A stretch of 64,000 nt of DNA from Pseudopedobacter sp965218985 (GTDB lineage Bacteria; Bacteroidota; Bacteroidia; Sphingobacteriales; Sphingobacteriaceae), in NCBI GenBank assembly GCA_965218985.1, contig CBDCMP010000007.1, forward strand, positions 2,046,001 through 2,110,000, given 5' to 3'. The stretch's first letter is position 1. Each line of letters starts with the position of its first letter. A model generated the notes under the pieces. The model was not told the DNA's origin. It was given only the letters and a program-made list of their open reading frames with translations, and made no database searches. A program made the translations under genes and the position numbers. Of the stretch, positions 27,307-36,118 are shown piece after piece.

Positions 27307-27335
27307 AATGCCTCGGGTTTTTTAACGGAGGCATT
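27307..27335 (-). terminator. terminator of the ada-alkB unit
   Basis: AATGCCTC and GAGGCATT form a perfect 8-bp stem with a 13-nt loop, followed on the minus strand by a short T-rich stretch. It separates alkB (upstream on the minus strand) from the conserved hypothetical gene. Confidence 0.55.
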
Positions 27336-27395
27336 TTATTTATGACAATAGGTTGTTGCTTAATGGCTGATGAAAACACTTTATTTAAATGATAT

Positions 27396-28019
27396 TTATT
27401 TCGTCAAACCTTGTGGGATCATCATTCTGAAGGTTAAATTGATTCTTGGTGTTTTAATCTTAGTGGTTTTAGGTAAGCTATGAAGCCAGTGTGTTTGAGT
27501 GCTTCCTTTCATGACCAATAAACTTCCATTTTCTAACAACAGGGAAATGGATTGTTTGCTTTCTTTATGTTTTAACAAGAATTTTCTTTCAGCACCGAAA
27601 CTTAAAGAGGCAATGGAGCTGTCTTTTCCTAAAGCCTTCTCATCATCACTGTGCCAGGCCATTCCTTCCGCTCCGTTGTGGTACAAATTCAACAAACAAG
27701 AATTGAAACAGGTGCCTGTGAGCTCTTCTACCAGGTTCTTTAGTTTTAATAAAGCTCCGGTCCATGGGAGGGCTTGTTTAGTCGTGTTTGAATAAGTGTA
27801 GCTGAACTGTTCATCGGCGTACCAGGCCACTTTTCTTTTAGTGATGATGTGTTTGCCAAAAATGATGGCTTCATCGTTTTTCCATTGGATGTTTTGAAGT
27901 AATTCATTCATATAAAATTCTGCATCCTTTTCACCTACCACTTGTCTATAATAATTCACCATCCCATCTTTGTTTAATAAATTAGGATTCGGTTCAGCGC
28001 TAAACAAGTCCATCTCCAT
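27396..28019 (-). CDS. alkB: AlkB-like 2-oxoglutarate/Fe(II) dioxygenase
   Basis: A 207-residue oxidative DNA-repair enzyme that removes methyl groups from 1-methyladenine and 3-methylcytosine. The iron ligands are H123 and D125 in WHSDDE and H180 in HWLHSLP. The 2-oxoglutarate-binding arginines are R192 and R198 in PRINLTFR. The substrate lid region carries KRKVAWYAD and NLYHNGAEGMAWH. It overlaps the 3' end of the ada-like gene by 20 bp, so the two are translated from one message as a direct-repair pair. Confidence 0.92.
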   Translation of the reverse strand: MEMDLFSAEPNPNLLNKDGMVNYYRQVVGEKDAEFYMNELLQNIQWKNDEAIIFGKHIITKRKVAWYADEQFSYTYSNTTKQALPWTGALLKLKNLVEELTGTCFNSCLLNLYHNGAEGMAWHSDDEKALGKDSSIASLSFGAERKFLLKHKESKQSISLLLENGSLLVMKGSTQTHWLHSLPKTTKIKTPRINLTFRMMIPQGLTK

Positions 28020-28854
28020 TGATTTTTGCCGCTTCCCAACCTATCATGGCAGTTTTTCTGATGTTTCCCCACATATACCCTCCAAACTCTCCACCGGATC
28101 GTATCACCCGATGACAGGGAATCAGAAATGCAACCGGGTTGCTTCCAATAGCGCTTCCCACCGCCCTTGAAGCATTGGGTGTGCCCATCTCTTTAGCTAT
28201 CCTTCCGTAAGTTGTTAATTCCCCCATTGGTATTTTAAGTAAAGTTTGCCAAACCTTTAGTTGAAAATCTGTACCTCTTAAATGTAGTTTCACTGTGTTT
28301 ATCTCACTGAAATCCTGTTGGAAGAACAGAACCGCGTGGTGCTGAATTTCATCCATCATTGGGACAAATATGGCATTTGGAAAATGCTGAATTAACTGCT
28401 GCAATGTTTTGTCCTGATCTTCAGCAAAAGCCATGAAACAAATTCCTTTAGGGGTAGAAGCCACTAGAATCTTACCAAAGGCGGTTTCAAAAAAACTATA
28501 GTTGATGGATAAGTCTGCACCTCTATGCTTAAACTCTCCGGGTGTCATGCCTTCAATTTTGATGAACAAATCGTGTAAACGCCCGGTACCTGAAAGCCCG
28601 GTTTCGTAAGCGGCATCAAATAAAGAGGTTTGTTTCTCCTTTAAAATCTGCTTGGCATGCTCCACGCTGATGTATTGTAGAAATTTCTTCGGACTTACCC
28701 CTGCCCAATCAGTGAATAGTCTTTGGAGATGAAAAGGACTCAGATTAACATGTTTGGCAACCTCCTCTAAGCTAGGTTGTTGCCTGAAATGCTCCTTGAT
28801 GAAACCTATCGCTTCGGATATTCTTTTGTAATTCAAGCTTTTTTGATCGTTCAT
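28000..28854 (-). CDS. AraC-type regulator fused to O6-methylguanine-DNA methyltransferase (Ada-like)
   Basis: The N-terminal third is an AraC helix-turn-helix pair (EEVAKHVNLSPFHLQRLF, then FDAAYETGLSGTGRLHDLF). The C-terminal part is a methyltransferase with the active-site PCHRVI. The two N-terminal Cys-rich Ada metal domains found in E. coli Ada are absent. It may therefore not use phosphotriester methylation as its switch. ATG 28854 is preferred over the TTG at 28863. It leads alkB with a 20-bp overlap and is divergent from the dipeptide epimerase. Confidence 0.88.
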   Translation of the reverse strand: MNDQKSLNYKRISEAIGFIKEHFRQQPSLEEVAKHVNLSPFHLQRLFTDWAGVSPKKFLQYISVEHAKQILKEKQTSLFDAAYETGLSGTGRLHDLFIKIEGMTPGEFKHRGADLSINYSFFETAFGKILVASTPKGICFMAFAEDQDKTLQQLIQHFPNAIFVPMMDEIQHHAVLFFQQDFSEINTVKLHLRGTDFQLKVWQTLLKIPMGELTTYGRIAKEMGTPNASRAVGSAIGSNPVAFLIPCHRVIRSGGEFGGYMWGNIRKTAMIGWEAAKINGDGLV

Positions 28855-28873
28855 GCTCCTCAAATTTAATAAA

Positions 28874-28881
28874 CAAAGCTA
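28874..28881 (-). promoter_or_regulatory. -7 element of the ada-like gene
   Basis: TAGCTTTG on the minus strand matches TAnnTTTG and lies 19 bp before the ATG. The -33 position lacks a clear TTG, as expected for a promoter that needs an activator. Confidence 0.45.
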
Positions 28882-28912
28882 TTCGAATCCTGATTAGGAT
28901 AAAACCCGAAGC

Positions 28913-28941
28913 TTGCGCTTTTGGCTTTTATTTTAACTTTG
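28913..28941 (+). promoter_or_regulatory. promoter of the dipeptide epimerase gene
   Basis: TTG at 28913-28915 and TAACTTTG at 28934-28941 are 18 bp apart, a good match to the Bacteroidota promoter. It is back to back with the ada-like promoter. Confidence 0.55.
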
Positions 28942-28975
28942 TTCCATCATTTAAATAAGACGATCCACACAGACG

Positions 28976-29995
28976 ATGAAAATCAACTATCAACCATTCG
29001 AATTGGAACTCAAATATCCATTCACTATCGCAAAATTCTCCAGAACGTCCACTCCGCTGATGTTGCTGGAGCTGGATTTTGAAGGATACAAAGGTTTTGG
29101 GGAGGCCTCTATGGTTCCCTATATGGGTGAAAGCGTGGAGACGGCCACTGCTTTCCTTAGGAAGATTGATACATCTTTTTTCAGCTATCCGTTTAAAATG
29201 GAGGAGATTTGCTCTTATTTAGATGATTTAGCACCAGGACAGCCGGCTATAAAAGCTGCTGTAGATATTGCTTTACATGATCTAACCGGAAAAATTGAAA
29301 ATAAACCCTGTTATGAGCTGTTTGATGCCGACCCTTTGAAAATGCCGTGCACCACTTACACGATCGGGATGGATAAGCCTGAAGTCGTCATCAAAAAAGT
29401 GGAAGATGCTTTAGCCCACGGATTTAAATTACTGAAAGTTAAATTAGGCAGAGATGAGGACAGGCTATTGATGAACACCATTCGTTCAGTCACAAATTTG
29501 CCCATTTACGTTGATGCAAATCAAGGCTGGACAAATAAACACAAAGGTTTGGAGATGGCTCATTGGCTACAAGAGCATGGTGTTTTATTAATAGAGCAGC
29601 CTATGGCGAAAGAGGATTTGGACGGGAATGCCTGGTTAACAGCAAATAGTCCAATCCCCATCATTGGTGACGAAGCAGTGCAGCGACTGTCAGATGTTTT
29701 AAAAGCAAAAGACATTTACCATGGGGTAAATATCAAACTGATGAAATCAGCAGGGATGTATGAAGCCTCCAAAATGATTAAAACAGCTCGTGCCGAAGGA
29801 TTGAAAATATTAATTGGCTGTATGAGTGAGACCAGCGTGGCCACGCTGGCCGGAGCGGCTTTAGCTCCTTTATGTGATTGGGTGGATTTAGACGGGCCAT
29901 TTTTAACGGCGAATAACCCGTTCAAAACACCAGAATTCAAGGAGGGCGCCTATATGCTTAAAAAGAGACCTGGATTGGGAGTGGAGAAGAAATAA
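28976..29995 (+). CDS. dipeptide epimerase (L-Ala-D/L-Glu epimerase), enolase superfamily
   Basis: Reshapes L-Ala-D-Glu from peptidoglycan recycling, or related dipeptides. The 339-residue protein shows the enolase-superfamily barrel. KLLKVKLG supplies the paired Lys near residue 160. Metal ligands lie in VDANQGW, EQPM and GDEAV. The second catalytic Lys is in VNIKLMKSAG. IGCMSETS is also typical. Epimerase specificity is inferred from these blocks and from similarity to YcjG/YkfB; the exact dipeptide may differ. Monocistronic with its own promoter. Confidence 0.85.
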   Translation: MKINYQPFELELKYPFTIAKFSRTSTPLMLLELDFEGYKGFGEASMVPYMGESVETATAFLRKIDTSFFSYPFKMEEICSYLDDLAPGQPAIKAAVDIALHDLTGKIENKPCYELFDADPLKMPCTTYTIGMDKPEVVIKKVEDALAHGFKLLKVKLGRDEDRLLMNTIRSVTNLPIYVDANQGWTNKHKGLEMAHWLQEHGVLLIEQPMAKEDLDGNAWLTANSPIPIIGDEAVQRLSDVLKAKDIYHGVNIKLMKSAGMYEASKMIKTARAEGLKILIGCMSETSVATLAGAALAPLCDWVDLDGPFLTANNPFKTPEFKEGAYMLKKRPGLGVEKK

Positions 29996-30072
29996 TTTAA
30001 AATTCATAAAAAATTAATCATTTGATTGCCTTTTAGTTAAAGATGACGTACATTCATTGTCATCTTAAATAT

Positions 30073-30080
30073 TAACTTTG
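30073..30080 (+). promoter_or_regulatory. -7 promoter element of gltX
   Basis: TAACTTTG matches TAnnTTTG and is 51 bp before the gltX ATG. A TTG at correct spacing is not present, so the match is partial. Confidence 0.4.
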
Positions 30081-30131
30081 TTTAAATATTAAGTGCACGA
30101 TTTTTGATTGAAAAGCTTAATAAATCATCAA

Positions 30132-31640
30132 ATGACAGAAAAAGTAAGAGTAAGATTCGCTCCAAGTCCAACCGGTGGGCTCCATATAGGCGGTGTTAGA
30201 ACCATATTATTCAATTACCTCTTTGCAAAGCAAAACAATGGGGAATTCATTCTTAGAATAGAGGATACGGACTTAACACGTTACGTTGAAGGTGCAGAAG
30301 AATACATTTTCAATTGTTTGAAATGGTGTGGGTTACAGCCTGACGAGGGACCTCAACAAGGCGGAGAATATGGCCCTTACAGACAAAGTGAACGAAAATC
30401 TATTTATAGAGAATACGCCGAAAAGTTGGTGAAAGCAGGCCATGCTTATTATGCTTTTGATACGCAGGAAGAGTTAGAGAGCAAGCGGCAAGTGATAGAG
30501 AACTTTCGCTATGATCATAAAACCCGGAAGAATCTTAGAAATTCCTTAACGGTACCTCATGAGGCTGTAGAGAGTTTGGTAAAAAGCGGTACTCCTCATG
30601 TCATTCGTATAAAGATGCCTGAGGATGAGAATGTGGTTTTCCATGATTTGATTCGTGGAGACATCAGCTTTAACAGCAATGAAGTGGATGATAAAGTTTT
30701 ACTGAAAGCAGACGGCATGCCAACTTACCATCTTGCGGTTGTTGTTGATGATTACCTGATGAAAATCACACACGTTTTCAGAGGTGAGGAATGGCTGCCA
30801 TCAGCACCGGTTCATATCCTCTTATGGAGATATTTTGGATGGGAGGCAGAGATGCCTAAGTGGGCACATCTGCCTTTAATTCTTAAACCAGATGGACATG
30901 GCAAATTGAGCAAGCGTGATGGCAAAAGATTTGGTTTTCCGGTGTATGCCATTAATTGGATCGATCCTCAAACCAGAGACAAGGCTGACGGATTTATGGA
31001 TGTAGGATTCCTTCCGGAAGGCTTTTTAAACATGCTGGCGATGTTGGGCTGGAATGATGGAACAGACCAGGAGATTTTCAGCCTGGATGAAATGATTGCT
31101 AAATTCTCCTTAGACAGAATTCATAAGGGTGGAGCGAAGTTTGATTACGAGAAAGCAAAATGGTATAATGCCGAATGGATAAAACGAAGTGATTCCAGTT
31201 ATTTATTACCTTTTGTCAAAGAAATTTTAAGTCAACATCACATCCATGAAGTCCATGATGAGTATGTTTTGGTAGTGATCGATATGGTAAAAGAGCGTTG
31301 CTCCCTTCTTTCTGATTTTTACCATCAATCGGCATTCTTCTTCGAACCCCCTGAAAAATATGATCTTAATTCCATCAAGCCAAAATGGAATGAAGATAAA
31401 TCAAGTTTTTTCAGTGCTCTTGTGGATAAAATGAAAGCTGAAGGTGCCAATCTTACCGAAGAAACCTTTAAAACAATGGCATCAGAGAAGAAAATTAAAC
31501 CGGGAGAATTACTGTTGCCGTTCAGGGTGATGTTGGTGGGAGATAAATTTGGCCCTCAGGTTTTTGATATCGCCAATCACATTGGAAAAGAGGAGACCAT
31601 TACCCGTATCGAGAAAGCTTTAGCGGCTTTTAATTCCTGA
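30132..31640 (+). CDS. gltX: glutamyl-tRNA synthetase
   Basis: Charges tRNA-Glu. The class I signature HIGH appears as GGLHIGGVRT near residue 18, and the KMSKS motif as KLSKRDG near 263. APSPTGG, WLPSAPVHILLW and the C-terminal anticodon-binding helical bundle ending RIEKALAAF support it. The frame opens at a TTG at 30108, but ATG 30132 (MTEKVRVRFAPSPTG) is the family start, giving 502 residues. A terminator follows 27 bp after the stop. Confidence 0.95.
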   Translation: MTEKVRVRFAPSPTGGLHIGGVRTILFNYLFAKQNNGEFILRIEDTDLTRYVEGAEEYIFNCLKWCGLQPDEGPQQGGEYGPYRQSERKSIYREYAEKLVKAGHAYYAFDTQEELESKRQVIENFRYDHKTRKNLRNSLTVPHEAVESLVKSGTPHVIRIKMPEDENVVFHDLIRGDISFNSNEVDDKVLLKADGMPTYHLAVVVDDYLMKITHVFRGEEWLPSAPVHILLWRYFGWEAEMPKWAHLPLILKPDGHGKLSKRDGKRFGFPVYAINWIDPQTRDKADGFMDVGFLPEGFLNMLAMLGWNDGTDQEIFSLDEMIAKFSLDRIHKGGAKFDYEKAKWYNAEWIKRSDSSYLLPFVKEILSQHHIHEVHDEYVLVVIDMVKERCSLLSDFYHQSAFFFEPPEKYDLNSIKPKWNEDKSSFFSALVDKMKAEGANLTEETFKTMASEKKIKPGELLLPFRVMLVGDKFGPQVFDIANHIGKEETITRIEKALAAFNS

Positions 31641-31667
31641 TATTTTATAGATCTGAAAAGATCAGTT

Positions 31668-31697
31668 AAGCCTTTTGTGAAAGCATAAGGCTTTTTT
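31668..31697 (+). terminator. intrinsic terminator of gltX
   Basis: AAGCCTT (31668-31674) and AAGGCTT (31687-31693) pair with a 12-nt loop and end in a run of six T. It separates gltX from the Rieske gene. Confidence 0.75.
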
Positions 31698-31845
31698 GCA
31701 CGCTATTCCACAGCTTTATTCTGCTTAAACTATTCTTCAGCTATGGTCGTTAGTGATCATGATTTGATTTCCTGAAATTAGTTTATAAATAAAGTAGGGT
31801 TTAAATTCATCAATACGGTTGATAACTAAAGAGAAACATCACTCC

Positions 31846-32268
31846 ATGGATAGAAAAGAATTTTTAGCTGCAATTGGAATGGGAGCAGCGTCAGTGGCTG
31901 TTTTTAATTGCATCGGATGTAGCAAAGCGGCAATAGGAAGTCCTTCCACCCCCGCACCCACTGGTGTGGATTTCACCTTAGATTTAACCAACTCGGCTAA
32001 TGCGGCACTGGACACCAATGGGGGTTATATTTATGCTAATGGCATCATTGTTGCCCGCACAATGACGGGTGCCTATATAGCTGTATCTAAATATTGCACT
32101 CACCAAAACTATACAGTGAAATTTATTGGGAACAGTCATGAATTTTATTGCCCTAGTCATGGTGCCACATTTTCAGAAAGCGGCGCAGTTACCGGAGGCC
32201 CAACAAATAGATCTTTGTCAGCATACCACACCGAACTTACGGGGACAAATCTTCGTATATATTCTTAA
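31846..32268 (+). CDS. Rieske [2Fe-2S] protein
   Basis: A 140-residue exported protein. The start, MDRKEFLAAIGMGAASVAVFNCIGCSK, combines a Tat-like DRKEFL with a hydrophobic stretch and Cys at 22 or 25 that could be lipidated. The Rieske centre is C84/H86 (CTHQN) and C102/H105 (CPSHG), which bind a [2Fe-2S] cluster of high potential. Redox partner unknown. It leads a five-gene unit with a thioredoxin, ApbE, DUF4266 and DUF3570 proteins, so the cluster looks like an envelope redox system. ATG 31846 is preferred to TTG 31819. Confidence 0.88.
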   Translation: MDRKEFLAAIGMGAASVAVFNCIGCSKAAIGSPSTPAPTGVDFTLDLTNSANAALDTNGGYIYANGIIVARTMTGAYIAVSKYCTHQNYTVKFIGNSHEFYCPSHGATFSESGAVTGGPTNRSLSAYHTELTGTNLRIYS

Positions 32269-32286
32269 CAAATCAATTATCGAATC

Positions 32287-32715
32287 ATGAAATTATTAAG
32301 CATTTTATTTTTATCATTCTTCATTTCCGGTAATACATGGGTTCTGGATTTCTCTGAAGCCAAAGAGCAAGCCGTAAAAAAACATGAAATGATCTTGATC
32401 AACTTTTCAGGGTCAGATTGGTGCGGTCCATGCATCCGTACGCATAAGGAGATTTTCGAAAAAGAAGCATTTGAAAAATATGCAGAGGATCATCTGGTGT
32501 TGGTGCAAGCTGATTTTCCCAGGTTAAAGAAGAACCGCTTACCTGCCGAACAGTTGAAAAAAAACAACGACTTAGCTATAAAATATAATCCGGATGGAGA
32601 TTTTCCGCTCACAGTTTTAGTGGATGAAGATGGAAAAGTGATCAAAGAATGGAAAGGTTTCCCCAATGTCTCTCCTGAAGAATTTGTAAAGCAGATTGAG
32701 GATGCTCATCAGTGA
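32287..32715 (+). CDS. periplasmic thioredoxin-like protein
   Basis: A 142-residue exported thioredoxin-fold protein with signal peptide to about residue 17 and the redox motif WCGPC at 45-49 in FSGSDWCGPCIR. The end TVLVDEDGKVIKEWKGF is the usual cis-Pro-side strand pair. It follows the Rieske gene by 18 bp, and its last bases overlap the ApbE start. It probably reduces or oxidises disulfides of the neighbouring envelope proteins, possibly the Cys pair of the DUF4266 lipoprotein. That last point is inference. Confidence 0.85.
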   Translation: MKLLSILFLSFFISGNTWVLDFSEAKEQAVKKHEMILINFSGSDWCGPCIRTHKEIFEKEAFEKYAEDHLVLVQADFPRLKKNRLPAEQLKKNNDLAIKYNPDGDFPLTVLVDEDGKVIKEWKGFPNVSPEEFVKQIEDAHQ

Positions 32716-33652
32716 ATCAGCAACTGGCTTAAAGGTTTTTAAGCAGAGTATGAAGCTGATGGGCAATCAGTTTCAGATCAGTTTAGTGGCTGATGATCAG
32801 GCTTTCGCAGATGAAAGAATCGCTGAAGCAGTGCAGGAGATCAGCAGAATCGAAGCTTTGCTTACCACTTTTAAACCTGATAGCCAAACGAATTGGATCA
32901 ACGATCATGCTGGGATTAAATCAGTTAAAGTTGATGAAGAGGTGTTCAGGTTGATCCAACGCTCCATCAGGATTTCCGAGATCAGCCAGGGAGCTTTTGA
33001 TATTACTTATGGCTCTTTGGATAAGCGGTTTTGGAACTTCGATTTGAGCATGAAAACTTTACCTGATAGGGAGGAAGCAAAAAAAACCGTGGCTTTGATC
33101 AACTATAAAAACGTGATTCTCGATCCGGATAAGAAAACCGTGTTTTTAAAGAAACGGGGCATGCGTATTGGATTCGGAGGTATTGGTAAGGGATATGCAG
33201 CAGACAGGGCCAAATTAATTTTGCAAAACGCAGGCGTGAGAAATGGAATAGTAAACGCTTCAGGTGATTTAGTGACCTGGGGTTGCCAGCCAAATGGAAA
33301 TCCCTGGACCGCAGGGATTGTAGATCCTGACAACAGTATGAAACCTTTCTCGTATTTAGCGGTCAGTGATAGGGCCATTGCCACTTCAGGAAGTTATGAA
33401 AAGAGTGTGGTGATTGACGGAAAGAAATATAGCCACACCATTGATCCGCATACCGGCTTCCCGATAAGTGGAATTAAAAGTGTGAGCATCATCTGCCCTC
33501 AGGCAGAACTGGCCGATGCTCTGGCCACGCCAGTGATGGTGATGGGGGTGGAGGTTGGCTTAAACCTCATTAATCAGTTAAAGAATGTGGCTTGTATCAT
33601 CATAGATGATGACAACCACTTATACACCTCAAAGAATATCAACATTACTTAA
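32702..33652 (+). CDS. apbE: FAD:protein FMN transferase, ApbE family
   Basis: Transfers FMN from FAD to Ser/Thr in exported redox proteins. The fold is shown by GFGGIGKGYAADRA, NASGDLVTWG, ATSGSYEKSV and HTIDPHTGFPI, which bind the FAD and magnesium. No signal peptide is obvious, although many ApbE proteins are exported. ATG 32702 overlaps the thioredoxin gene by 14 bp; a TTG at 32696 is less likely. It sits between the thioredoxin and the DUF4266 lipoprotein, so its acceptor is probably encoded in the same unit. Confidence 0.9.
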   Translation: MLISESATGLKVFKQSMKLMGNQFQISLVADDQAFADERIAEAVQEISRIEALLTTFKPDSQTNWINDHAGIKSVKVDEEVFRLIQRSIRISEISQGAFDITYGSLDKRFWNFDLSMKTLPDREEAKKTVALINYKNVILDPDKKTVFLKKRGMRIGFGGIGKGYAADRAKLILQNAGVRNGIVNASGDLVTWGCQPNGNPWTAGIVDPDNSMKPFSYLAVSDRAIATSGSYEKSVVIDGKKYSHTIDPHTGFPISGIKSVSIICPQAELADALATPVMVMGVEVGLNLINQLKNVACIIIDDDNHLYTSKNINIT

Positions 33653-33671
33653 AGCCTCAAAAATTAAAAAA

Positions 33672-33890
33672 ATGAATAAGTTAAAATATGTCATCATTTT
33701 GGCTGTGTCGGCCATCGCTTTCAGTTCCTGCAGTAATGTGAAAGCTTACGAAAAAATGAAACTTAATGATGCAGAAATGGAACTTTCTGCCAGAAAAGCG
33801 GAAAAATTTGAACAGAATTTCCAGTTGTACCGGGAAGGATCTTCGGGTGCGAACGGCGGCAAAAGTGGTGGCGGCTGTGGTTGTAATTAA
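33672..33890 (+). CDS. DUF4266 lipoprotein
   Basis: A 72-residue lipoprotein with signal MNKLKYVIILAVSAIAFSSC and lipid-anchor Cys at 20. The mature part is YEKMKLNDAEMELSARKAEKFEQ followed by the family end REGSSGANGGKSGGGCGCN, with C69 and C71 in the CGC tail. DUF4266 proteins occur next to thioredoxin, ApbE and DUF3570 proteins; their function is unknown. The Ser-Gly-Ala at S58-G59-A60 resembles the core of ApbE flavinylation sites, but the usual Asp and Thr are not present. Confidence 0.85.
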   Translation: MNKLKYVIILAVSAIAFSSCSNVKAYEKMKLNDAEMELSARKAEKFEQNFQLYREGSSGANGGKSGGGCGCN

Positions 33891-33904
33891 AAAATTGTGA
33901 TTTC

Positions 33905-35107
33905 ATGAAATACATTTCATTAACCATAGTGGCAATTTACCTTGGAATAGTAGCCAGTTTTGCGCAAACCATCAAACGTGATACTGTTCCATACGAAAAA
34001 AGAAAACTGAAATTTGAACAGGCTGATTTGGTGAACAGCTACTATCATCAGGACGGGAACAATTCTGCGGTTACCGGAGGAACTGGAACGGAAAGGCTGA
34101 CAGATTTTTCCAATACATTTGATCTCAAATTTTCCCGGTATGACAAAATTGGAAGGAAAAATAGCTTCAACTTCGAACTTGGCTTTGATACCTACACTTC
34201 TGCTTCCTCAGATAAAATTGATCCATCAACCATCACTTCCCCTTCTTATTCTGATGTAAGAATTTACCCTTCCCTAAGCTGGGATATTGCCAATGAGCAA
34301 AAAGGGACGAGTATAGGTTTTAATGTTTCTTCATCAACAGAATATGACTATACCTCTTTTGGCGGAGGAGTGAATTTCGCCAAAACTTCTAAAGATAAAA
34401 ACACCGATATAGCTATAAAGCTGCAGGCATTTTTTGATACCTGGAAGGTGATCTTGCCTGTAGAGTTACGGCCGGATAATTTAGGATCCGGAGGTTATTT
34501 ACAAAACGCCAGTGCTCCCAGAAATTCTTTTAGTGCCGCTATTAGTCTTTCGCAGGTGTTTAATAAAAACCTTCAGGGATTGATCATCGTGGAACCGGCC
34601 TATCAACAAGGTTTATTAGCCACAAGATATCAAAGGGTTTATTTTGCGAACGGAGCGGAGAAAGCTGAATTTTTGCCTGATCAAAGAGTTAAATTTCCTG
34701 TTGGAGCCAGGTTGAATTATTTTCTTGGAGATCATTTGGTGTTACGCTCCTTCTTGAGATATTATACAGATAACTGGGGAATCAACTCAGAAACTGCGGA
34801 ACTGGAGACATCCATCAAATTGAGTCCATTTGCGTCTTTAAGCCCTTTCTACCGGTATTATCAACAAACAGCATCTCCATATTTTGCCGCTTATGGGAAG
34901 CATGATATCGGGCAGGAATTTTTTTCCAGCGATTACGATCTGTCGAAGTTTCACAGCGATTATTTTGGGGCAGGAATCCGGTTCGCTCCTCCGGCTGGAG
35001 TTTTAGGCGTCAGCCGATGGAGTATGCTGGAGTTAAGATATGGGCATTACAAAAGAAGTAATGGTCTCAGCTCCAACATTGTGAGTATGAACCTGAGATT
35101 TAAATAG
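33905..35107 (+). CDS. DUF3570 outer-membrane beta-barrel protein
   Basis: A 400-residue exported protein with signal peptide ending SFAQ near residue 20. It has alternating beta strands such as NTFDLKFSRYDKIGRKNSFNFELGF and a C-terminal aromatic ending (SSNIVSMNLRFK) typical of outer-membrane barrels. DUF3570 proteins accompany the thioredoxin/ApbE/DUF4266 set; their role is undefined, perhaps as an outer-membrane conduit or anchor. Last gene of the unit, convergent with the mlaD-like gene. Confidence 0.85.
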   Translation: MKYISLTIVAIYLGIVASFAQTIKRDTVPYEKRKLKFEQADLVNSYYHQDGNNSAVTGGTGTERLTDFSNTFDLKFSRYDKIGRKNSFNFELGFDTYTSASSDKIDPSTITSPSYSDVRIYPSLSWDIANEQKGTSIGFNVSSSTEYDYTSFGGGVNFAKTSKDKNTDIAIKLQAFFDTWKVILPVELRPDNLGSGGYLQNASAPRNSFSAAISLSQVFNKNLQGLIIVEPAYQQGLLATRYQRVYFANGAEKAEFLPDQRVKFPVGARLNYFLGDHLVLRSFLRYYTDNWGINSETAELETSIKLSPFASLSPFYRYYQQTASPYFAAYGKHDIGQEFFSSDYDLSKFHSDYFGAGIRFAPPAGVLGVSRWSMLELRYGHYKRSNGLSSNIVSMNLRFK

Positions 35108-35151
35108 TCAGTAGGAAGCAAGAAGCGAGAGGCTGCCTCAAAAAGACAACC

Positions 35152-36114
35152 TTAATCGTTCTTTTTCTTGAAAAATCCACGGAAAAGGAAGTTATGCTGC
35201 AACGCTTCCAAATCCTCATCTAATTTCTTACTGCTGCTCTCTAGGTTGATCATAATGGTTTTAACCTGATCTGCGGTTTTAGGATCATTGATCAATAATC
35301 CAATTGCATTGTCTTTTTCATTGAGCTTAGCGGAGGCCTGATTCAAATTCTCTGTTAAAGTGGCTGCAGAAGCGGCAGTTTTCTGAAGTTCATTCACAGA
35401 AGCCTGCAACCTGGCAAACACCAGTGTATCTGTCAACATTTTATCTGCAAGTCCACCTTTTGTATTGAGCTTGGCAGAGAACGTGTTTAACTCGTTCGCC
35501 ATTCTATTAGCTGATGCGGTGGTGTTTTGGAGGTTCGCCACTATGGTTTTAAAATTATCAGCGATTTGTTGATCGGTTAATAAGGCACCCACAGCACCTT
35601 TTCCGTCCACTAAATTTCTGGCTAAAACTCTAAAATCAGAAGTGATGTCCACCAGGTTTTTATTGTTTACCTGTAAAGTCTTCATGATATCATCAGTGGA
35701 TAAGGTGGTGTTGACAGTGAGCTGATCTCCATCTTCCACAAATGGGAATTTAGGAGATCCACCATCTATGACCACGATTTTATTACCTATCAATCCATCA
35801 GAACTGATGCTGGCTTTGGCATTCTTATGAATGTATTTGTGTGCTTCCTCCTCCACACTCAAATTTACCTGCACCTGAGAGGTTCCATAAAACTGTATTT
35901 TTTTTATGGTTCCAACCTTCACTCCGGAAAACCATACGTTATTGCCCACTTTTAATCCCTGTATGTCATCAAAGACCACTTTCAGGGAGAAGCTTTTAAC
36001 AAAAGTTTTCTTTTGCCCTCCCAGGGTGAAAACTCCAACCAAAAAGATGGCTAATCCCACAAACAGGAAAACACCTACTGTGATGGCTCGTTTATTATCA
36101 GATTGCTGACTCAT
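35152..36114 (-). CDS. mlaD: MCE/MlaD-family lipid-transport substrate-binding protein
   Basis: A 320-residue protein with one N-terminal membrane helix (VGVFLFVGLAIFLVGVFTLG, about 13-32). The MCE domain follows, with FDDIQGLKVGNNVWFSGVKVG and the NKIVVIDGGSP block. A C-terminal helical tail (about 145-310) carries repeated NL and LNE motifs. MlaD hexamers form a hydrophobic pore carrying phospholipids between the membranes. It follows the ATPase and permease genes in the same direction (minus strand, order E-F-D), spaced 4 bp from the ATPase. Confidence 0.92.
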   Translation of the reverse strand: MSQQSDNKRAITVGVFLFVGLAIFLVGVFTLGGQKKTFVKSFSLKVVFDDIQGLKVGNNVWFSGVKVGTIKKIQFYGTSQVQVNLSVEEEAHKYIHKNAKASISSDGLIGNKIVVIDGGSPKFPFVEDGDQLTVNTTLSTDDIMKTLQVNNKNLVDITSDFRVLARNLVDGKGAVGALLTDQQIADNFKTIVANLQNTTASANRMANELNTFSAKLNTKGGLADKMLTDTLVFARLQASVNELQKTAASAATLTENLNQASAKLNEKDNAIGLLINDPKTADQVKTIMINLESSSKKLDEDLEALQHNFLFRGFFKKKND

Positions 36115-36118
36115 ATCT

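Noticed and set aside
30108..30131. TTG start for gltX
   Set aside because: The ATG at 30132 begins the conserved MTEKVRVRFAPSPTG; the upstream frame adds residues not found in the family.
35114..35135. AAGCAAGAAGC-type short repeat after the DUF3570 gene
   Set aside because: Only about two units; it is low-complexity sequence and not an array.
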